From positions 6,048,001-6,112,000 of the forward strand of contig NZ_JARUBO010000005.1 of NCBI RefSeq assembly GCF_029626235.1: a stretch of DNA of 64,000 nt, written 5' to 3'. How positions within the stretch are numbered: the stretch's first letter is position 1; every line of letters starts with the position of its first letter. The position numbers and the translations under genes are program-made. The stretch is from Micromonospora sp. WMMD1120 (lineage in GTDB: Bacteria > Actinomycetota > Actinomycetes > Mycobacteriales > Micromonosporaceae). Positions 34,014 through 42,773 of the stretch are shown here, one piece after another. Under the pieces are notes generated by a model. It was not told the DNA's origin and did no database searches. It saw only the letters and a list, made by a program, of their open reading frames with translations.

Positions 34014-34835
34014 TTAGGCTGCGTAGCGGGCGGCTAGGTTCACGACGCGGCGGGCGGCGGCCACCATCGCCCGGTCGGCGAACCGGCCGTCGGGCAGGAC
34101 CACAGTGCCGGAGTCGCGCTGCTGCGCGTCCGCCAGCGCGCTGAGCAGCTCGGCGGCGCGCGCCACCTCCCGCTCGGCCGGCCGGAACGCCTCGACGATC
34201 ACCGGGAGTTGGCGCGGGTGGATGGCCGCGCGGCCGAGGAAGCCCAGCCGCCGACCCGCCGCGCACGAGGCGGCCAGACCGGCCAGGTCGGTGACGTCGG
34301 CGTACACCGACATCGCCGGCGGGGCCAGGCCTGCGGCGCGGGCCGCGACCACCACCCGACCCCGCGCCCAGGCCAGACCGTCGTCGCCGTCCACCCCCAG
34401 ATCCGAGCGCAGGTCGGCCTCCCCGAGGCCGATCGAGGCCACCGCGGGGTGGGCCGAGGCGATCGGGTACGCGGCCTCCAGCCCGAGCGCCGACTCGATC
34501 AGCGGGTGCAGGGGCACGTCGACCCGCCCGGCGACGGCGACCACAGTGGCGGCCGACTCCACCTTCGGCAACCGCAACCCGGACAGTCCGGGCCGGCCGG
34601 CCACCGCTGCCAGGTCGGCGTCGACGTCGGGGCCGGTCAACTCGTTGACCCGCACCTGCACGGGGACCGGCTGCGCCTCGGCGAGGAAGTCCGCGAGCGC
34701 CTCCCGGGCGTACGCCTTGCGTCCGGCGACCACCGCGTCCTCCAGGTCGAGGATCACCGCGTCGGCCCCCGAGGTGACCGCCTTGGCGAACCGGTCCGGA
34801 CGGTCACCGGGCACGTAGAGCCAGGTCAACAGCAT
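34014..34835 (-). CDS. HpcH/HpaI aldolase / CitE-like acyl-CoA lyase
   Basis: A 273-residue TIM-barrel lyase of the CitE/malyl-CoA lyase group. Landmarks: LYVPGDRPDRFAKA at the start, DAVILDLEDAV with the metal-binding acid, RVNEL, LRLPKVESA, and LIESALGLEAAYPIA. Members cleave or form C-C bonds of 3-hydroxyacyl-CoA esters such as citramalyl-CoA. It is the last gene of the ten-gene operon and overlaps the CaiB-type gene by one base (TGATG). Together they imply CoA activation of an organic acid and then cleavage to acetyl- or glyoxylate-type fragments. The substrate is inferred only. Confidence 0.88.
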   Translation of the reverse strand: MLLTWLYVPGDRPDRFAKAVTSGADAVILDLEDAVVAGRKAYAREALADFLAEAQPVPVQVRVNELTGPDVDADLAAVAGRPGLSGLRLPKVESAATVVAVAGRVDVPLHPLIESALGLEAAYPIASAHPAVASIGLGEADLRSDLGVDGDDGLAWARGRVVVAARAAGLAPPAMSVYADVTDLAGLAASCAAGRRLGFLGRAAIHPRQLPVIVEAFRPAEREVARAAELLSALADAQQRDSGTVVLPDGRFADRAMVAAARRVVNLAARYAA

Positions 34836-36022
34836 CAGATCACGCCCCGTTCGCGCAGCGCGGTCAGCTCGTCGGCGCTCAGACCCAGCGCGCCGAGGAC
34901 CGCGTCGGTGTCCTGACCGTGCCGCCGGCCGGCGTGCCGGATCTCGCCCGGGGTGTCGGTCAGCCGGAACGGCACGTTCTGCATCCGCACCTCGCCCAAC
35001 TCCTCGTCCGGCACGGTCCGTACGGTGCCCAGCGCCGCGTACTGCGGGTCGGCGAGGATGTCCCGCACGTCGTAGACCGGCGCGACGGCGGCCTGCGCCT
35101 GCTCGAACGCGGCCACCACCGCGTCCCGGTCGCGCTGCGCCACCCAGGCGCTCACCGCCGCGTCCAGCTCGTCGGCGTGCGCCGCACGGCCGCTGCCGGT
35201 GGCGAACCACGGCTCGTCGATCAGCTCGGCGCGGCCGACCAGCCGCAGCACCCGCTCGGCGATGCTCTGCGCGCTGGTCGACACGGCCACCCAGCGCCCG
35301 TCGGCGCACCGGTAGGTGTTGCGCGGCGCGTTGTTGTTGGACCGGTTGCCCAGCCGGGGCTGCACGTAGCCGAGCTGGTCGTACCAGGTGATCTGCGGTC
35401 CGAGCATCGCCATGATCGGCTCGATGATGGCGAGGTCCACCACCTGCCCGGCGCCCGCGACGTCGCGGGCCCGCAGGGCGAGCAGCACCGCGTACGCGGC
35501 GGCGAGCGCGCTCACCGAGTCGGCCAGCCCGAACGGCGGCAGGGTGGGTGGGCCGTCCGGCTCACCGGTGGCCGCCGCGAATCCGCTCATCGCCTCCGCG
35601 AGGGTGCCGAAACCGGGTCGCCGGGCGTACGGGCCGAACTGCCCGAACCCGCTGATCCGGGCGATCACCAGTCGGGGGTTGACCGCGTGCAGCTCGGCCG
35701 GGCCGAGTCCCCACCGCTCCAGGGTGCCGGGGCGGAAGTTCTCCACCAGCACGTCGGCGTCGGCGAGCAGCCGGCGCAGCAGGGCGGCGCCGTCCGGGTC
35801 GGACAGGTTGAGGGTGACGGTGCGCTTGTTGCGGCCGAGCACCTTCCACCACAGCCCGACACCGTCGCGCGACGGCCCGTGCCCACGCGACGGGTCGGGC
35901 TTGCCCGGATGCTCCACCTTGATCACGTCCGCGCCGAAGTCGCCGAGGAACGCCGCCGCGAGCGGCCCGGCGAAGAGGGTGGCCAGGTCGACGACCTTCA
36001 CCCCGTCCAGAGCGCCGGTCAC
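34835..36022 (-). CDS. CaiB/BaiF family CoA transferase
   Basis: A 395-residue type III CoA transferase. Landmarks: GVKVVDLATLFAGPLAAAFLGDFGADVIKVEHP at the N-terminus, the catalytic Asp region ENFRPGTLERWGLG, FGLADSVSALAAA, and NAPRNTYRCADGRW. It moves CoA between carboxylic acids. GTG 36022 lies inside the stop of the upstream glycosidase/FGE-fold gene (GTGA) and the 3' end overlaps the CitE gene. The pair CaiB-CitE is seen in C5-dicarboxylate (itaconate, mesaconate, citramalate) metabolism, but here it ends a sugar-type operon. Confidence 0.92.
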   Translation of the reverse strand: MTGALDGVKVVDLATLFAGPLAAAFLGDFGADVIKVEHPGKPDPSRGHGPSRDGVGLWWKVLGRNKRTVTLNLSDPDGAALLRRLLADADVLVENFRPGTLERWGLGPAELHAVNPRLVIARISGFGQFGPYARRPGFGTLAEAMSGFAAATGEPDGPPTLPPFGLADSVSALAAAYAVLLALRARDVAGAGQVVDLAIIEPIMAMLGPQITWYDQLGYVQPRLGNRSNNNAPRNTYRCADGRWVAVSTSAQSIAERVLRLVGRAELIDEPWFATGSGRAAHADELDAAVSAWVAQRDRDAVVAAFEQAQAAVAPVYDVRDILADPQYAALGTVRTVPDEELGEVRMQNVPFRLTDTPGEIRHAGRRHGQDTDAVLGALGLSADELTALRERGVI

Positions 36023-37977
36023 CGGGTCACCTCCGCCGACTCGGGCAGGTCCGCCGCGCACCGGAAGCCGACCTGGTCGGAGCGGGTGAGGCCGGCGCCG
36101 GTGAGCAGCAGCTTCACCGAGACGTCCGCCGCCTGCGGGCCACCGTCGAGGTACCAGTCGGAGCCCTCCGCCCGGTACGCCGCGCCGCCCTTGAGGATCA
36201 CGAAGCGGGTACGACCGTCGGAGTGCTCGCTCTCGGTCAGGTTCCACACCAGCGGCTCCCGGCGTACGAGCAGCCCGGCCTCGGCGGCGACCTGCCACTC
36301 GTCCTCGGTGGGCAGCCGCAGTCCGGCCCACGCCGCGTACGCCCGCGCGTCGGCCAGCTCGACGCCGGTCACCGGGGCGTCGGCCGGGCCCTGCCCCGCG
36401 GTGAAGCGCTCCGGACGCGCCGGTCGGTAGCCGGTGGCCCGCCGGAACTCGGCGTACTCGCCGTGGGTGACCTCGTGCACGGCGATGGCGAACCGGTCGA
36501 GGCGCACACTGCGTCGCAGCGTGCCCGGGTGGTGCAGGCGCGGGGGCAGCGGCTTCCACTCGTCGACGTAGGGCGCCTCCCCGTACAGCCCGGTCTCCCG
36601 GACCCGGTGCCGGACGACGAGCTCCCGCCGGCCGCCGTCGACCGCGACCATGCCCGGCGGCAGGTCCAGCCGGGGCGCCCACGGCGTCCGGGCGCGCACC
36701 GCCTCGCGGGCCGGGAAGGACGGGTCGCCGGTCGGCGGCTCGTGCCGGGGCGCGGTGGCGTCTCCGGCGACGACGGCAGCGACCGCGCCGGCGGGCAGCG
36801 GTCCACCCACCGCCAGCCGGCCGTCGGCGGTCTCGGTGACGGTCAGCTCGACGCCGGTGACCAGGTCGACGAAGCGCCGGCCGGCGCTGGGCGCGACCAG
36901 CAGCCACGGACCGTCGTGGTCCGCGCCCCGGTTCGCCACCGTCCACAGCGGCTCGTCGTCGTGTGTCCAGCGGGACGCGTACACCTGACCCGTGCCGGGG
37001 TGGTCGGCGAGCGGAACCCAGTCCTCGGCGCGCAACCACGCGGCGTGGCTGCTCTGCACCCGGCGCATCGCCCGCAGCACCGCGCGGTCGCGCGCGTTCC
37101 AGCCGACCCACACCCCGAAGACGCTCTCCCAGACCAGCACTCCCACGCCGTTGAGCCAGGCGGAGTGCAGCTCGTCGAGGTGGTCGCGGTGCCAGCGTCG
37201 GGTGTGGTGCAGCATGTGCCGCCGCTCGAACCACTTGGCCCGCAGCACACCGGGCACCTCCGAGTCGGCGAACCACTGCGCCCAGGACATCGCGTGGTCG
37301 CCGATGCGGGCCAGCGGCACCCGGCTCTCGCCCTCCAGGACCAGGCCGGGGCGGACCGCGTCCAGCGCGGCGCGCAGCTCCCCGGCGCCCTCCTTGAGGG
37401 TGTCCAGGAAGACCCCGTCGACGCCGAGTGTGCCGGCCAACGCGGCGACCTCCTGCGCGTCGGCGCCCGCCTCGCGGCGGGTGCCGGTGTCCCACGGGTT
37501 GTAGTCGACGAAGACCCGCACCCCGCGCTGCTGGAACGCGCGCACCACGGCGGGCAGCTCCAGCACGTCCCGGTACCAGTCGAACTGGTTGCGGTCGTCG
37601 AGGCCGATCACCGGGTACGCGTGCCAGAGCACCACCCCGTCGAAGCCGCCGAAGTCACGCCCGGCCGCGTCGAGGAACGCGTCCACTGTGAAGACACCGC
37701 GCTCGTGGTCGTAGAGCGCCTCGTCCCACAGCCAGACCAGGCAGACGCTGAAGCAGTCGCCGGTGATCTCGTCGTAGTGCTCGCCGACGTAGCCGATCCG
37801 CTCCCGGGCGTCGACCCGCCACCGGGCGAGCTGCTCCCGCCAGGCCGGCCAGTCGGCCGGGTCGCCCGGCGCGGCGAAGATCTTCGCCTCGTCGAGGGTG
37901 CTCAGGTCGGCGTGCCCACCCAGCGGCACCTCGGTCGGCCGGTCGATCGGGCGCGGGACGTACGGGTTGAAGCTCAC
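36019..37977 (-). CDS. Glycosidase-like TIM barrel fused to FGE/SUMF1-type domain
   Basis: A 652-residue cytoplasmic protein with two parts. Residues about 40-400 look like a TIM-barrel glycosidase: GDCFSVCLVWLWDEALYD, VFVDYNPWDTGTRREAG, GVFLDTLKEGAGELR, VLEGESR and a beta-sandwich behind it. The last 220 residues are an FGE/SUMF1 fold: VAIHEVTHGEYAEF-like sequence, GLRLPTEDEWQVAAEAG, and the closing DQVGFRC. The paired catalytic Cys of true formylglycine enzymes are not evident. GTG 37977 starts inside the ribokinase stop. The lack of a signal peptide means it acts on imported material. Glycosidase family not recognised. Confidence 0.75.
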   Translation of the reverse strand: MSFNPYVPRPIDRPTEVPLGGHADLSTLDEAKIFAAPGDPADWPAWREQLARWRVDARERIGYVGEHYDEITGDCFSVCLVWLWDEALYDHERGVFTVDAFLDAAGRDFGGFDGVVLWHAYPVIGLDDRNQFDWYRDVLELPAVVRAFQQRGVRVFVDYNPWDTGTRREAGADAQEVAALAGTLGVDGVFLDTLKEGAGELRAALDAVRPGLVLEGESRVPLARIGDHAMSWAQWFADSEVPGVLRAKWFERRHMLHHTRRWHRDHLDELHSAWLNGVGVLVWESVFGVWVGWNARDRAVLRAMRRVQSSHAAWLRAEDWVPLADHPGTGQVYASRWTHDDEPLWTVANRGADHDGPWLLVAPSAGRRFVDLVTGVELTVTETADGRLAVGGPLPAGAVAAVVAGDATAPRHEPPTGDPSFPAREAVRARTPWAPRLDLPPGMVAVDGGRRELVVRHRVRETGLYGEAPYVDEWKPLPPRLHHPGTLRRSVRLDRFAIAVHEVTHGEYAEFRRATGYRPARPERFTAGQGPADAPVTGVELADARAYAAWAGLRLPTEDEWQVAAEAGLLVRREPLVWNLTESEHSDGRTRFVILKGGAAYRAEGSDWYLDGGPQAADVSVKLLLTGAGLTRSDQVGFRCAADLPESAEVTR

Positions 37978-38912
37978 GGGGCACCTCGGTAGGTCACGTC
38001 GTAGAGGGCGTCGATGGCCGGCCGCTCGGGCAGGGCGGTGGACGCTCCGGGTCGCTGGGCGCAGACCGCGCCGGCGGCGCACGCCCAGCGCAGGCTCTGG
38101 GTGATGGCGTCCGCGCCGCGGGCGCCGCCGCGCTCGGCGAGGGCGACGGCGAGCGCCCCGGTGAACGCGTCCCCGGCGGCGGTGGTGTCCACCGCGTCGA
38201 TCCGGGGCGCCGGCACGGCGACACGCAGGCCCTGCCGGTCGGCGTACGCGGCACCGCGCGCGCCGAGGGTGAGCACCACCCGGGGCACCCGCCGCAACAG
38301 GGCGTCGAGCAGCACCGCCGGGTCGTCCGAGGCGACCTCGGCGACGACCGCCGCCTCGTGCTCGTTGACGACCAGCACGTCGACCAGGTCGAGCATCTCG
38401 GTGGGCAGCACCGCGGCCGGGGCCGCGTTCAGCACCACCGTCGTGCCGTCGACCCGAGCCTGGTCCGCCGCCGCGCGCACGGCCTGAAGGGGCACCTCCA
38501 GTTGCAGCAGCAGCACGTCCGCCGCGGCGATGGTCGCCCGGTCGTCCGCGTCCAGCTCGGTCACCGTGCCGTTCGCGCCCGGCGCGACAACGATGAGGTT
38601 CTCCGCGTCGCCGTCCACGGCGATCAACGCGACACCGGACGGGCCGGCCACGGTCCGCAGGCCCCGGACGTCCACGCCCGCGTCGGCGAGGCTCGCCCGC
38701 ATCCGCGTACCGAAGTCGTCGTCGCCGACCGCGCCGACGAAGTCGCAGGCGGCACCGGCGCGTGCGGCGGCGACGGCCTGGTTGGCGCCCTTGCCGCCGG
38801 GCACGGTCCGGAAGGCGCCGCCGAGCACCGTCTCGCCGGGACGCGGCAACCGCGACGCGGTCACCACCAGGTCCAGGTTGCTGCTGCCCACGACCGCCAC
38901 CCGTGCGCTCAC
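37974..38912 (-). CDS. PfkB-family sugar kinase, ribokinase-like
   Basis: A 312-residue kinase. N-terminal VVGSSNLDLVV and FRTVPGGKGANQAVAAARAG are the ribokinase-type PfkB signature 1 (GGKGANQA is characteristic of RbsK), and DAVDTTAAGDAFTGALAV holds the catalytic Asp and anion hole. It would phosphorylate ribose or a closely related pentose with ATP. It overlaps both neighbours by GTGA, directly after two ADP-ribosylglycohydrolase genes, which fits phosphorylation of ribose released by them. No ribose-5-P enzymes are linked. Confidence 0.93.
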   Translation of the reverse strand: MSARVAVVGSSNLDLVVTASRLPRPGETVLGGAFRTVPGGKGANQAVAAARAGAACDFVGAVGDDDFGTRMRASLADAGVDVRGLRTVAGPSGVALIAVDGDAENLIVVAPGANGTVTELDADDRATIAAADVLLLQLEVPLQAVRAAADQARVDGTTVVLNAAPAAVLPTEMLDLVDVLVVNEHEAAVVAEVASDDPAVLLDALLRRVPRVVLTLGARGAAYADRQGLRVAVPAPRIDAVDTTAAGDAFTGALAVALAERGGARGADAITQSLRWACAAGAVCAQRPGASTALPERPAIDALYDVTYRGAP

Positions 38913-40270
38913 GCCACGCCCCCTTCCGTCGCCGGCTGCGCCAGGGCGAGGGTGCGCCCGGCCAGCTCGTCGAAGCCGATCCCGTCGAAGCCGGCGATGC
39001 TGCTGGCCAGCCGGTTACGCAGCGGGGCGACCCAGCGCGCCGGCAGGGCCTTCGCCCCGGCCAACGCGCCGGTGACCGCGCCGACGGTCGCGCCGGTCGA
39101 GTCGGTGTCCCAACCGCCGCTGACCACCGCCGTGATCGACCGCTCCAGGTCCCCCCGCCCGTACGCCAGGGCCGCCGCCACCAGCGCCGCGTTGTTGCGG
39201 ACGTGCACCCAGTGCAGGTGGCCGTGGCGGACGTACAGCTCGTCGACCACCTGCTCCCAGTCGTCGGCCCCCTCGCCCAGGACGCGTGCCTCGCGGACGG
39301 TGGCGGCGAACCGGCTGCGCGGCGGCAGCACCGCCTCGGCGGCGTCCAGCACCTCGTCCACGGTGTCCGCCACCGGCGCGGCGGCGGCCAGCGCGGCGGC
39401 CCAGAGCGCGCCGTGCACCCCGCCCCGCACGTGGCTGACCGAGGCGTCCCGTACGGCCAGCTCGGCGGCGCGGTCCGGCCGGCCGGGGTTGACCCAGCCG
39501 TACACGTCGGTGCGGATCTGCGCGCCGATCCACTCCCGGAACGGGTTGTGCCGGCGGGCGCTGCGCGGTGGGGCGTACCCGAGCAGCAGGTTGCGGTAGG
39601 CCACCCGCTCGGCGGTGAACACCCGCCCACCGGGCAGCCAGTCCAGCCACGCCTGCGCCACGTCCGCGCTGGTGAAGTCCCGCCCGTGCGTCTCCAGCAC
39701 CCGAAGGGCCAGCAGCGCGTAGTTGAGGTCGTCGTCCTCGGGCATCCCGTCGATGGTCTCGGCCAGGCTGGTCGGCGCGCTGCGCCGGTTCCACGGCCAA
39801 CGGGCCGCCACCTCGGCCGGGAGACCCGTCGCGGTGAACCAGTCGCGCAGCGGCCAGCGGCCGGTCGCGGCCAGGATCTCCCGGATGCCCTCGCGCGGGA
39901 TCTTCTCCACCGGCTTGCCCAGCAGGCAGCCGACCGCCCGGCCGAGCCACGCGCCGTGCAGCCGGTCGTGCGTGACCTCGGTCGGCAGCGACCAGGTCGC
40001 CGGCCAACCGGCGCGCAGCGTCGCCGGGTCGTCGGTCTCGTCGACGGTGTCCACGTCGGGTAGCGCGTCGGCGGCGTCCAGCAGCTCCGTCGCGAGGGCC
40101 CGCAGCCCGGCCGGCGCCGGGGTCGGCGACGCCCCGCTGACCGGCGGGGTCAGCTCCCCGCCGGCCGCCGTCCACCGTTGCGCGATGGCGGCGACGTCGC
40201 GACCCTCGTCCCGACTGGCCGCCAACTCGTGCGGCAGCAGGTCCTCCGGCTGCACCCAGGTGATCCTCAC
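38909..40270 (-). CDS. ADP-ribosylglycohydrolase family protein, divergent copy
   Basis: A 453-residue protein with a helical N-terminal extension of about 120 residues, then the DraG fold: HDRLHGAWLGRAVGCLLGKPVEK, a metal-binding PEDDDLNYALLALR in place of the usual TDDT, and GGWDTDSTGATVGAVTGALAGA. The two-metal acids are retained although the first motif is altered. Such enzymes cleave N- or O-ribosyl bonds. GTG 40270 overlaps the upstream copy by GTGA; a frame that is open further upstream lies inside that gene. The two copies are clearly different and may act on different anomers or aglycones. Confidence 0.88.
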   Translation of the reverse strand: MRITWVQPEDLLPHELAASRDEGRDVAAIAQRWTAAGGELTPPVSGASPTPAPAGLRALATELLDAADALPDVDTVDETDDPATLRAGWPATWSLPTEVTHDRLHGAWLGRAVGCLLGKPVEKIPREGIREILAATGRWPLRDWFTATGLPAEVAARWPWNRRSAPTSLAETIDGMPEDDDLNYALLALRVLETHGRDFTSADVAQAWLDWLPGGRVFTAERVAYRNLLLGYAPPRSARRHNPFREWIGAQIRTDVYGWVNPGRPDRAAELAVRDASVSHVRGGVHGALWAAALAAAAPVADTVDEVLDAAEAVLPPRSRFAATVREARVLGEGADDWEQVVDELYVRHGHLHWVHVRNNAALVAAALAYGRGDLERSITAVVSGGWDTDSTGATVGAVTGALAGAKALPARWVAPLRNRLASSIAGFDGIGFDELAGRTLALAQPATEGGVA

Positions 40271-41436
40271 CGGGTCTCGCCTCCGGCCTCCCGGCTGGCG
40301 TGGACGGCCAACCCGGCGAAACGCTCCGCCCGGCGGGCGAACCGGGCCCGGTCGCGCTCGAAGACCTCGCCGGCCACCGCCGCGAGGACGCGGGCCGGCT
40401 CGACCAGGTCGGTCTTCGACGCGCTGGCGACCACGGTGGACCACTCCGTCGGCACCGCCGCCGCGCCGCCGAGCGCCCCGGCGACGGCGGCGGCCATGGT
40501 GGCGGTGGAGTCGGCGTCGCGGCCGTAGTTGACCGAACCGAGCACCGCGTCCCGGAAGTCGCCACCGGCCACCACCAGCATGCCGAGCGCCACCGGCAAC
40601 TCCTCGATGGCGTGCAGCCGGCTGGGTCGCCGCGCGCCCAGCCCGGGGCTGCGGTACTCCTCCCCCACCGTGTCGTAGGGGGCGACCGCCGCCCGCAGCG
40701 CCGGGATGGCCTGCCTCCAGTCGCTGTGGCCCCGGGCCTCCTTGACCACCGCGTCGATGGCCGCGCGGGTGCCGTCGCGGGCCAGGTCCAGCGCCGCCGC
40801 CACGACGTCGTCGACGCCCGCGCCCGGGGTCGCCGCCGCCGCGACCGCTGCCGCGAACACGGCGGCGGCCTCCCGCCCGTAGCTGTGCTGGTGCGCGCCG
40901 GCGATCTCCACCGCCTCGGCGTACGCCCCGGCCGGGTCGCCCGCGTTGACGATGCCGACCGGGGCCATGTACATGGCCGCGCCGCAGTTGACGATGTTGC
41001 CGACGCCCGCTTCGCGCGGGTCGGCGTGCGCGTGGTGCAGTCGGGTGACCAGCCACCGTTCGGCGGCGGCGAGCCGGTGGAAGGTCACCCCGTCGCGCTC
41101 CAGGTCGGGGATGTACACCACCCGCTCGATCAGATCGGGGACCAGCAGCTCCACGACGTCGTACGCGTCGAGGTGGTCCCGTTTGGCCGCGTACGCGCGG
41201 ACCAGGGCGTGGGTCATCAACGTGTCGTCGGTGATGTGCCCGTCGCCCTTGTGGTACGGCGCGAGCGGTCGCGCGGTGGCCCAGTCGGCGTGGTACGGGG
41301 GCACGATGCCCTCGACCCAGCCGCCGAAGCGCGCGCGGATCTGCTCGGGCAGCGCCGTCTCGGTGGCGCCGCCCAGGGCGTCTCCGACCGCGGCGCCGAC
41401 CAGGCAGCCAATCGATGTGTCGAGCAAGAGTGGCAT
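40267..41436 (-). CDS. ADP-ribosylglycohydrolase family protein
   Basis: A 389-residue DraG-fold hydrolase with the canonical metal motifs: GCLVGAAVGDALGGATE near the start, GDGHITDDTLMTHALV, and NYGRDADSTATMAAAVAGALGG near the end. Members release ADP-ribose from proteins or hydrolyse small ribosides. Cytoplasmic, no signal peptide. ATG 41436 follows GAGGTAACG and lies five bases after the solute-binding protein gene. Being in an ABC-importer operon rather than near a nitrogenase or toxin, it most likely acts on an imported riboside. Confidence 0.9.
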   Translation of the reverse strand: MPLLLDTSIGCLVGAAVGDALGGATETALPEQIRARFGGWVEGIVPPYHADWATARPLAPYHKGDGHITDDTLMTHALVRAYAAKRDHLDAYDVVELLVPDLIERVVYIPDLERDGVTFHRLAAAERWLVTRLHHAHADPREAGVGNIVNCGAAMYMAPVGIVNAGDPAGAYAEAVEIAGAHQHSYGREAAAVFAAAVAAAATPGAGVDDVVAAALDLARDGTRAAIDAVVKEARGHSDWRQAIPALRAAVAPYDTVGEEYRSPGLGARRPSRLHAIEELPVALGMLVVAGGDFRDAVLGSVNYGRDADSTATMAAAVAGALGGAAAVPTEWSTVVASASKTDLVEPARVLAAVAGEVFERDRARFARRAERFAGLAVHASREAGGETR

Positions 41437-41440
41437 GTCG

Positions 41441-42733
41441 TTACCTCAGAACCTGCTTGCCACCGTCGACCAGCTGCGTGCCGAGCTGATCGAGAGTGAT
41501 CTTGTTGGCGAAGTACTGCTGGAGGGCTGGCGTGGCGTACTTGGTCTTCCACTCCGGGTACCCGTCGGCCTGCTGGAACGGGGCGACGGTGAGGTCGGCG
41601 GCGCTGTCGGCCGCGACGTCCCAGCCCTGCTTGCCGCCGGTCACCGTGACCAGCTCCTCGTTCGCCTGCCTGCCGGTCGGCACCAGCCAGTCACCCTTGG
41701 CCAGCGCGGCCATGTTCGTCGGGTTGAGGAAGTACTCCAGGAACTGCGCGGCCTGCTTCTTGTGCGTGCTGTCCTCGGAGATCGACAGCGTCTGCGGGTT
41801 GGCCGCCTGCTTGGTGGAGAGGCCCTTGACCGGGGGCAGGGTGACCCACTCGAAGCCGGCCGGGGCCTGCTCGACCATCTGCTGGCGCAGCGACACCGAG
41901 CCGGGCAGCATCGCGTACTTGCCGCCGAAGAAGCCGGGCAGGGTGTCCGCGCCGCTCATGCCGAGCGCCTCGGGGGAGGCGGACCTGGCGGTGTAGAGCA
42001 TGTCGTGGATCCGCTTCGGGATCTCCTTCTCCGCGTCGCCCACCCTGACCTCGGTGCGTCCGCCGTCGCCGTAGAAGAACCTCCCGTCGTAGTTGAGCGC
42101 CAGGTTCAGCACCCGGTTGGTCGGCGACTTCAGCGCCCACGCCACGCCGTACTGGCCGGGCTTGGTGAGTTTCTGCGCGTTGGTCTGGAACTCGTCCCAG
42201 GTCCAGCCGCCGTCCGCCGGCGGCACCGCGACACCGGCGGCGTCGAGCAGCTTCTTGTTGGCGATGACGACCTGCGACTCCAGCAGGAACGGCACGCCGG
42301 TGACCTTGCCGTCGGTGGTGGCGGTGTCCCAGATGCCCTTGTCGATCTGACCCTTGAGGTCGTCGGAGAGCAGGTCGGACAGGTCGGCCAGGTAGCCCTG
42401 CTTGCTGAACTCGCCGATCGAGGACGCCTCGTAGTGCACGATGTCCGGCGCGTCGCCACCCTCGAAGGAGGTGAGCAGCTGGTCGTGCACCGAGTTCCAG
42501 TCACCCTGGACGTACTCGACCTGGATGTCCGGGTGCTCGGCGTTCCACTTGGCGACCAGGTCCTTGTTGACCTGGAGCGACTCCTTCTGCCAGGCGAGGC
42601 TGAGGAAGCGCAGCTTGGCGGGGCCGGACGCGGCCTCGTCGTCGCCGCCGGACCCGCACGCGGTGAGCGCGCCGAGGCCGACGACCGCGACCGCGGCGGC
42701 CGCCGCGAGTCGACGGAATCGGGTACGGAGCAT
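41441..42733 (-). CDS. ABC transporter solute-binding lipoprotein (sugar type)
   Basis: A 430-residue extracellular lipoprotein of family 1 solute-binding proteins. Signal peptide with lipobox ALTACGSG (Cys about 26), then LRFLSLAWQKESLQ, LVAKWNAEHPDIQVEYVQGDW, the ligand-loop GDAPDIVHYEASSIGEF and later GFFGGKYAMLPGS. It captures a carbohydrate-like ligand for the two permeases upstream in the operon. ATG 42733 follows GGAGGTAA. Ligand not predictable from sequence. Confidence 0.93.
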   Translation of the reverse strand: MLRTRFRRLAAAAAVAVVGLGALTACGSGGDDEAASGPAKLRFLSLAWQKESLQVNKDLVAKWNAEHPDIQVEYVQGDWNSVHDQLLTSFEGGDAPDIVHYEASSIGEFSKQGYLADLSDLLSDDLKGQIDKGIWDTATTDGKVTGVPFLLESQVVIANKKLLDAAGVAVPPADGGWTWDEFQTNAQKLTKPGQYGVAWALKSPTNRVLNLALNYDGRFFYGDGGRTEVRVGDAEKEIPKRIHDMLYTARSASPEALGMSGADTLPGFFGGKYAMLPGSVSLRQQMVEQAPAGFEWVTLPPVKGLSTKQAANPQTLSISEDSTHKKQAAQFLEYFLNPTNMAALAKGDWLVPTGRQANEELVTVTGGKQGWDVAADSAADLTVAPFQQADGYPEWKTKYATPALQQYFANKITLDQLGTQLVDGGKQVLR

Positions 42734-42773
42734 GAGGGGTTACCTCCTTGGTGGTGGTGGTGGGGGGGACGGA

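Noticed and set aside
39015..40565. Alternative minus-strand frame across the two ADP-ribosylglycohydrolase genes
   Set aside because: The Arg/Gly-rich translation lacks motifs; the annotated frames carry the metal-binding DraG motifs and overlap neatly.
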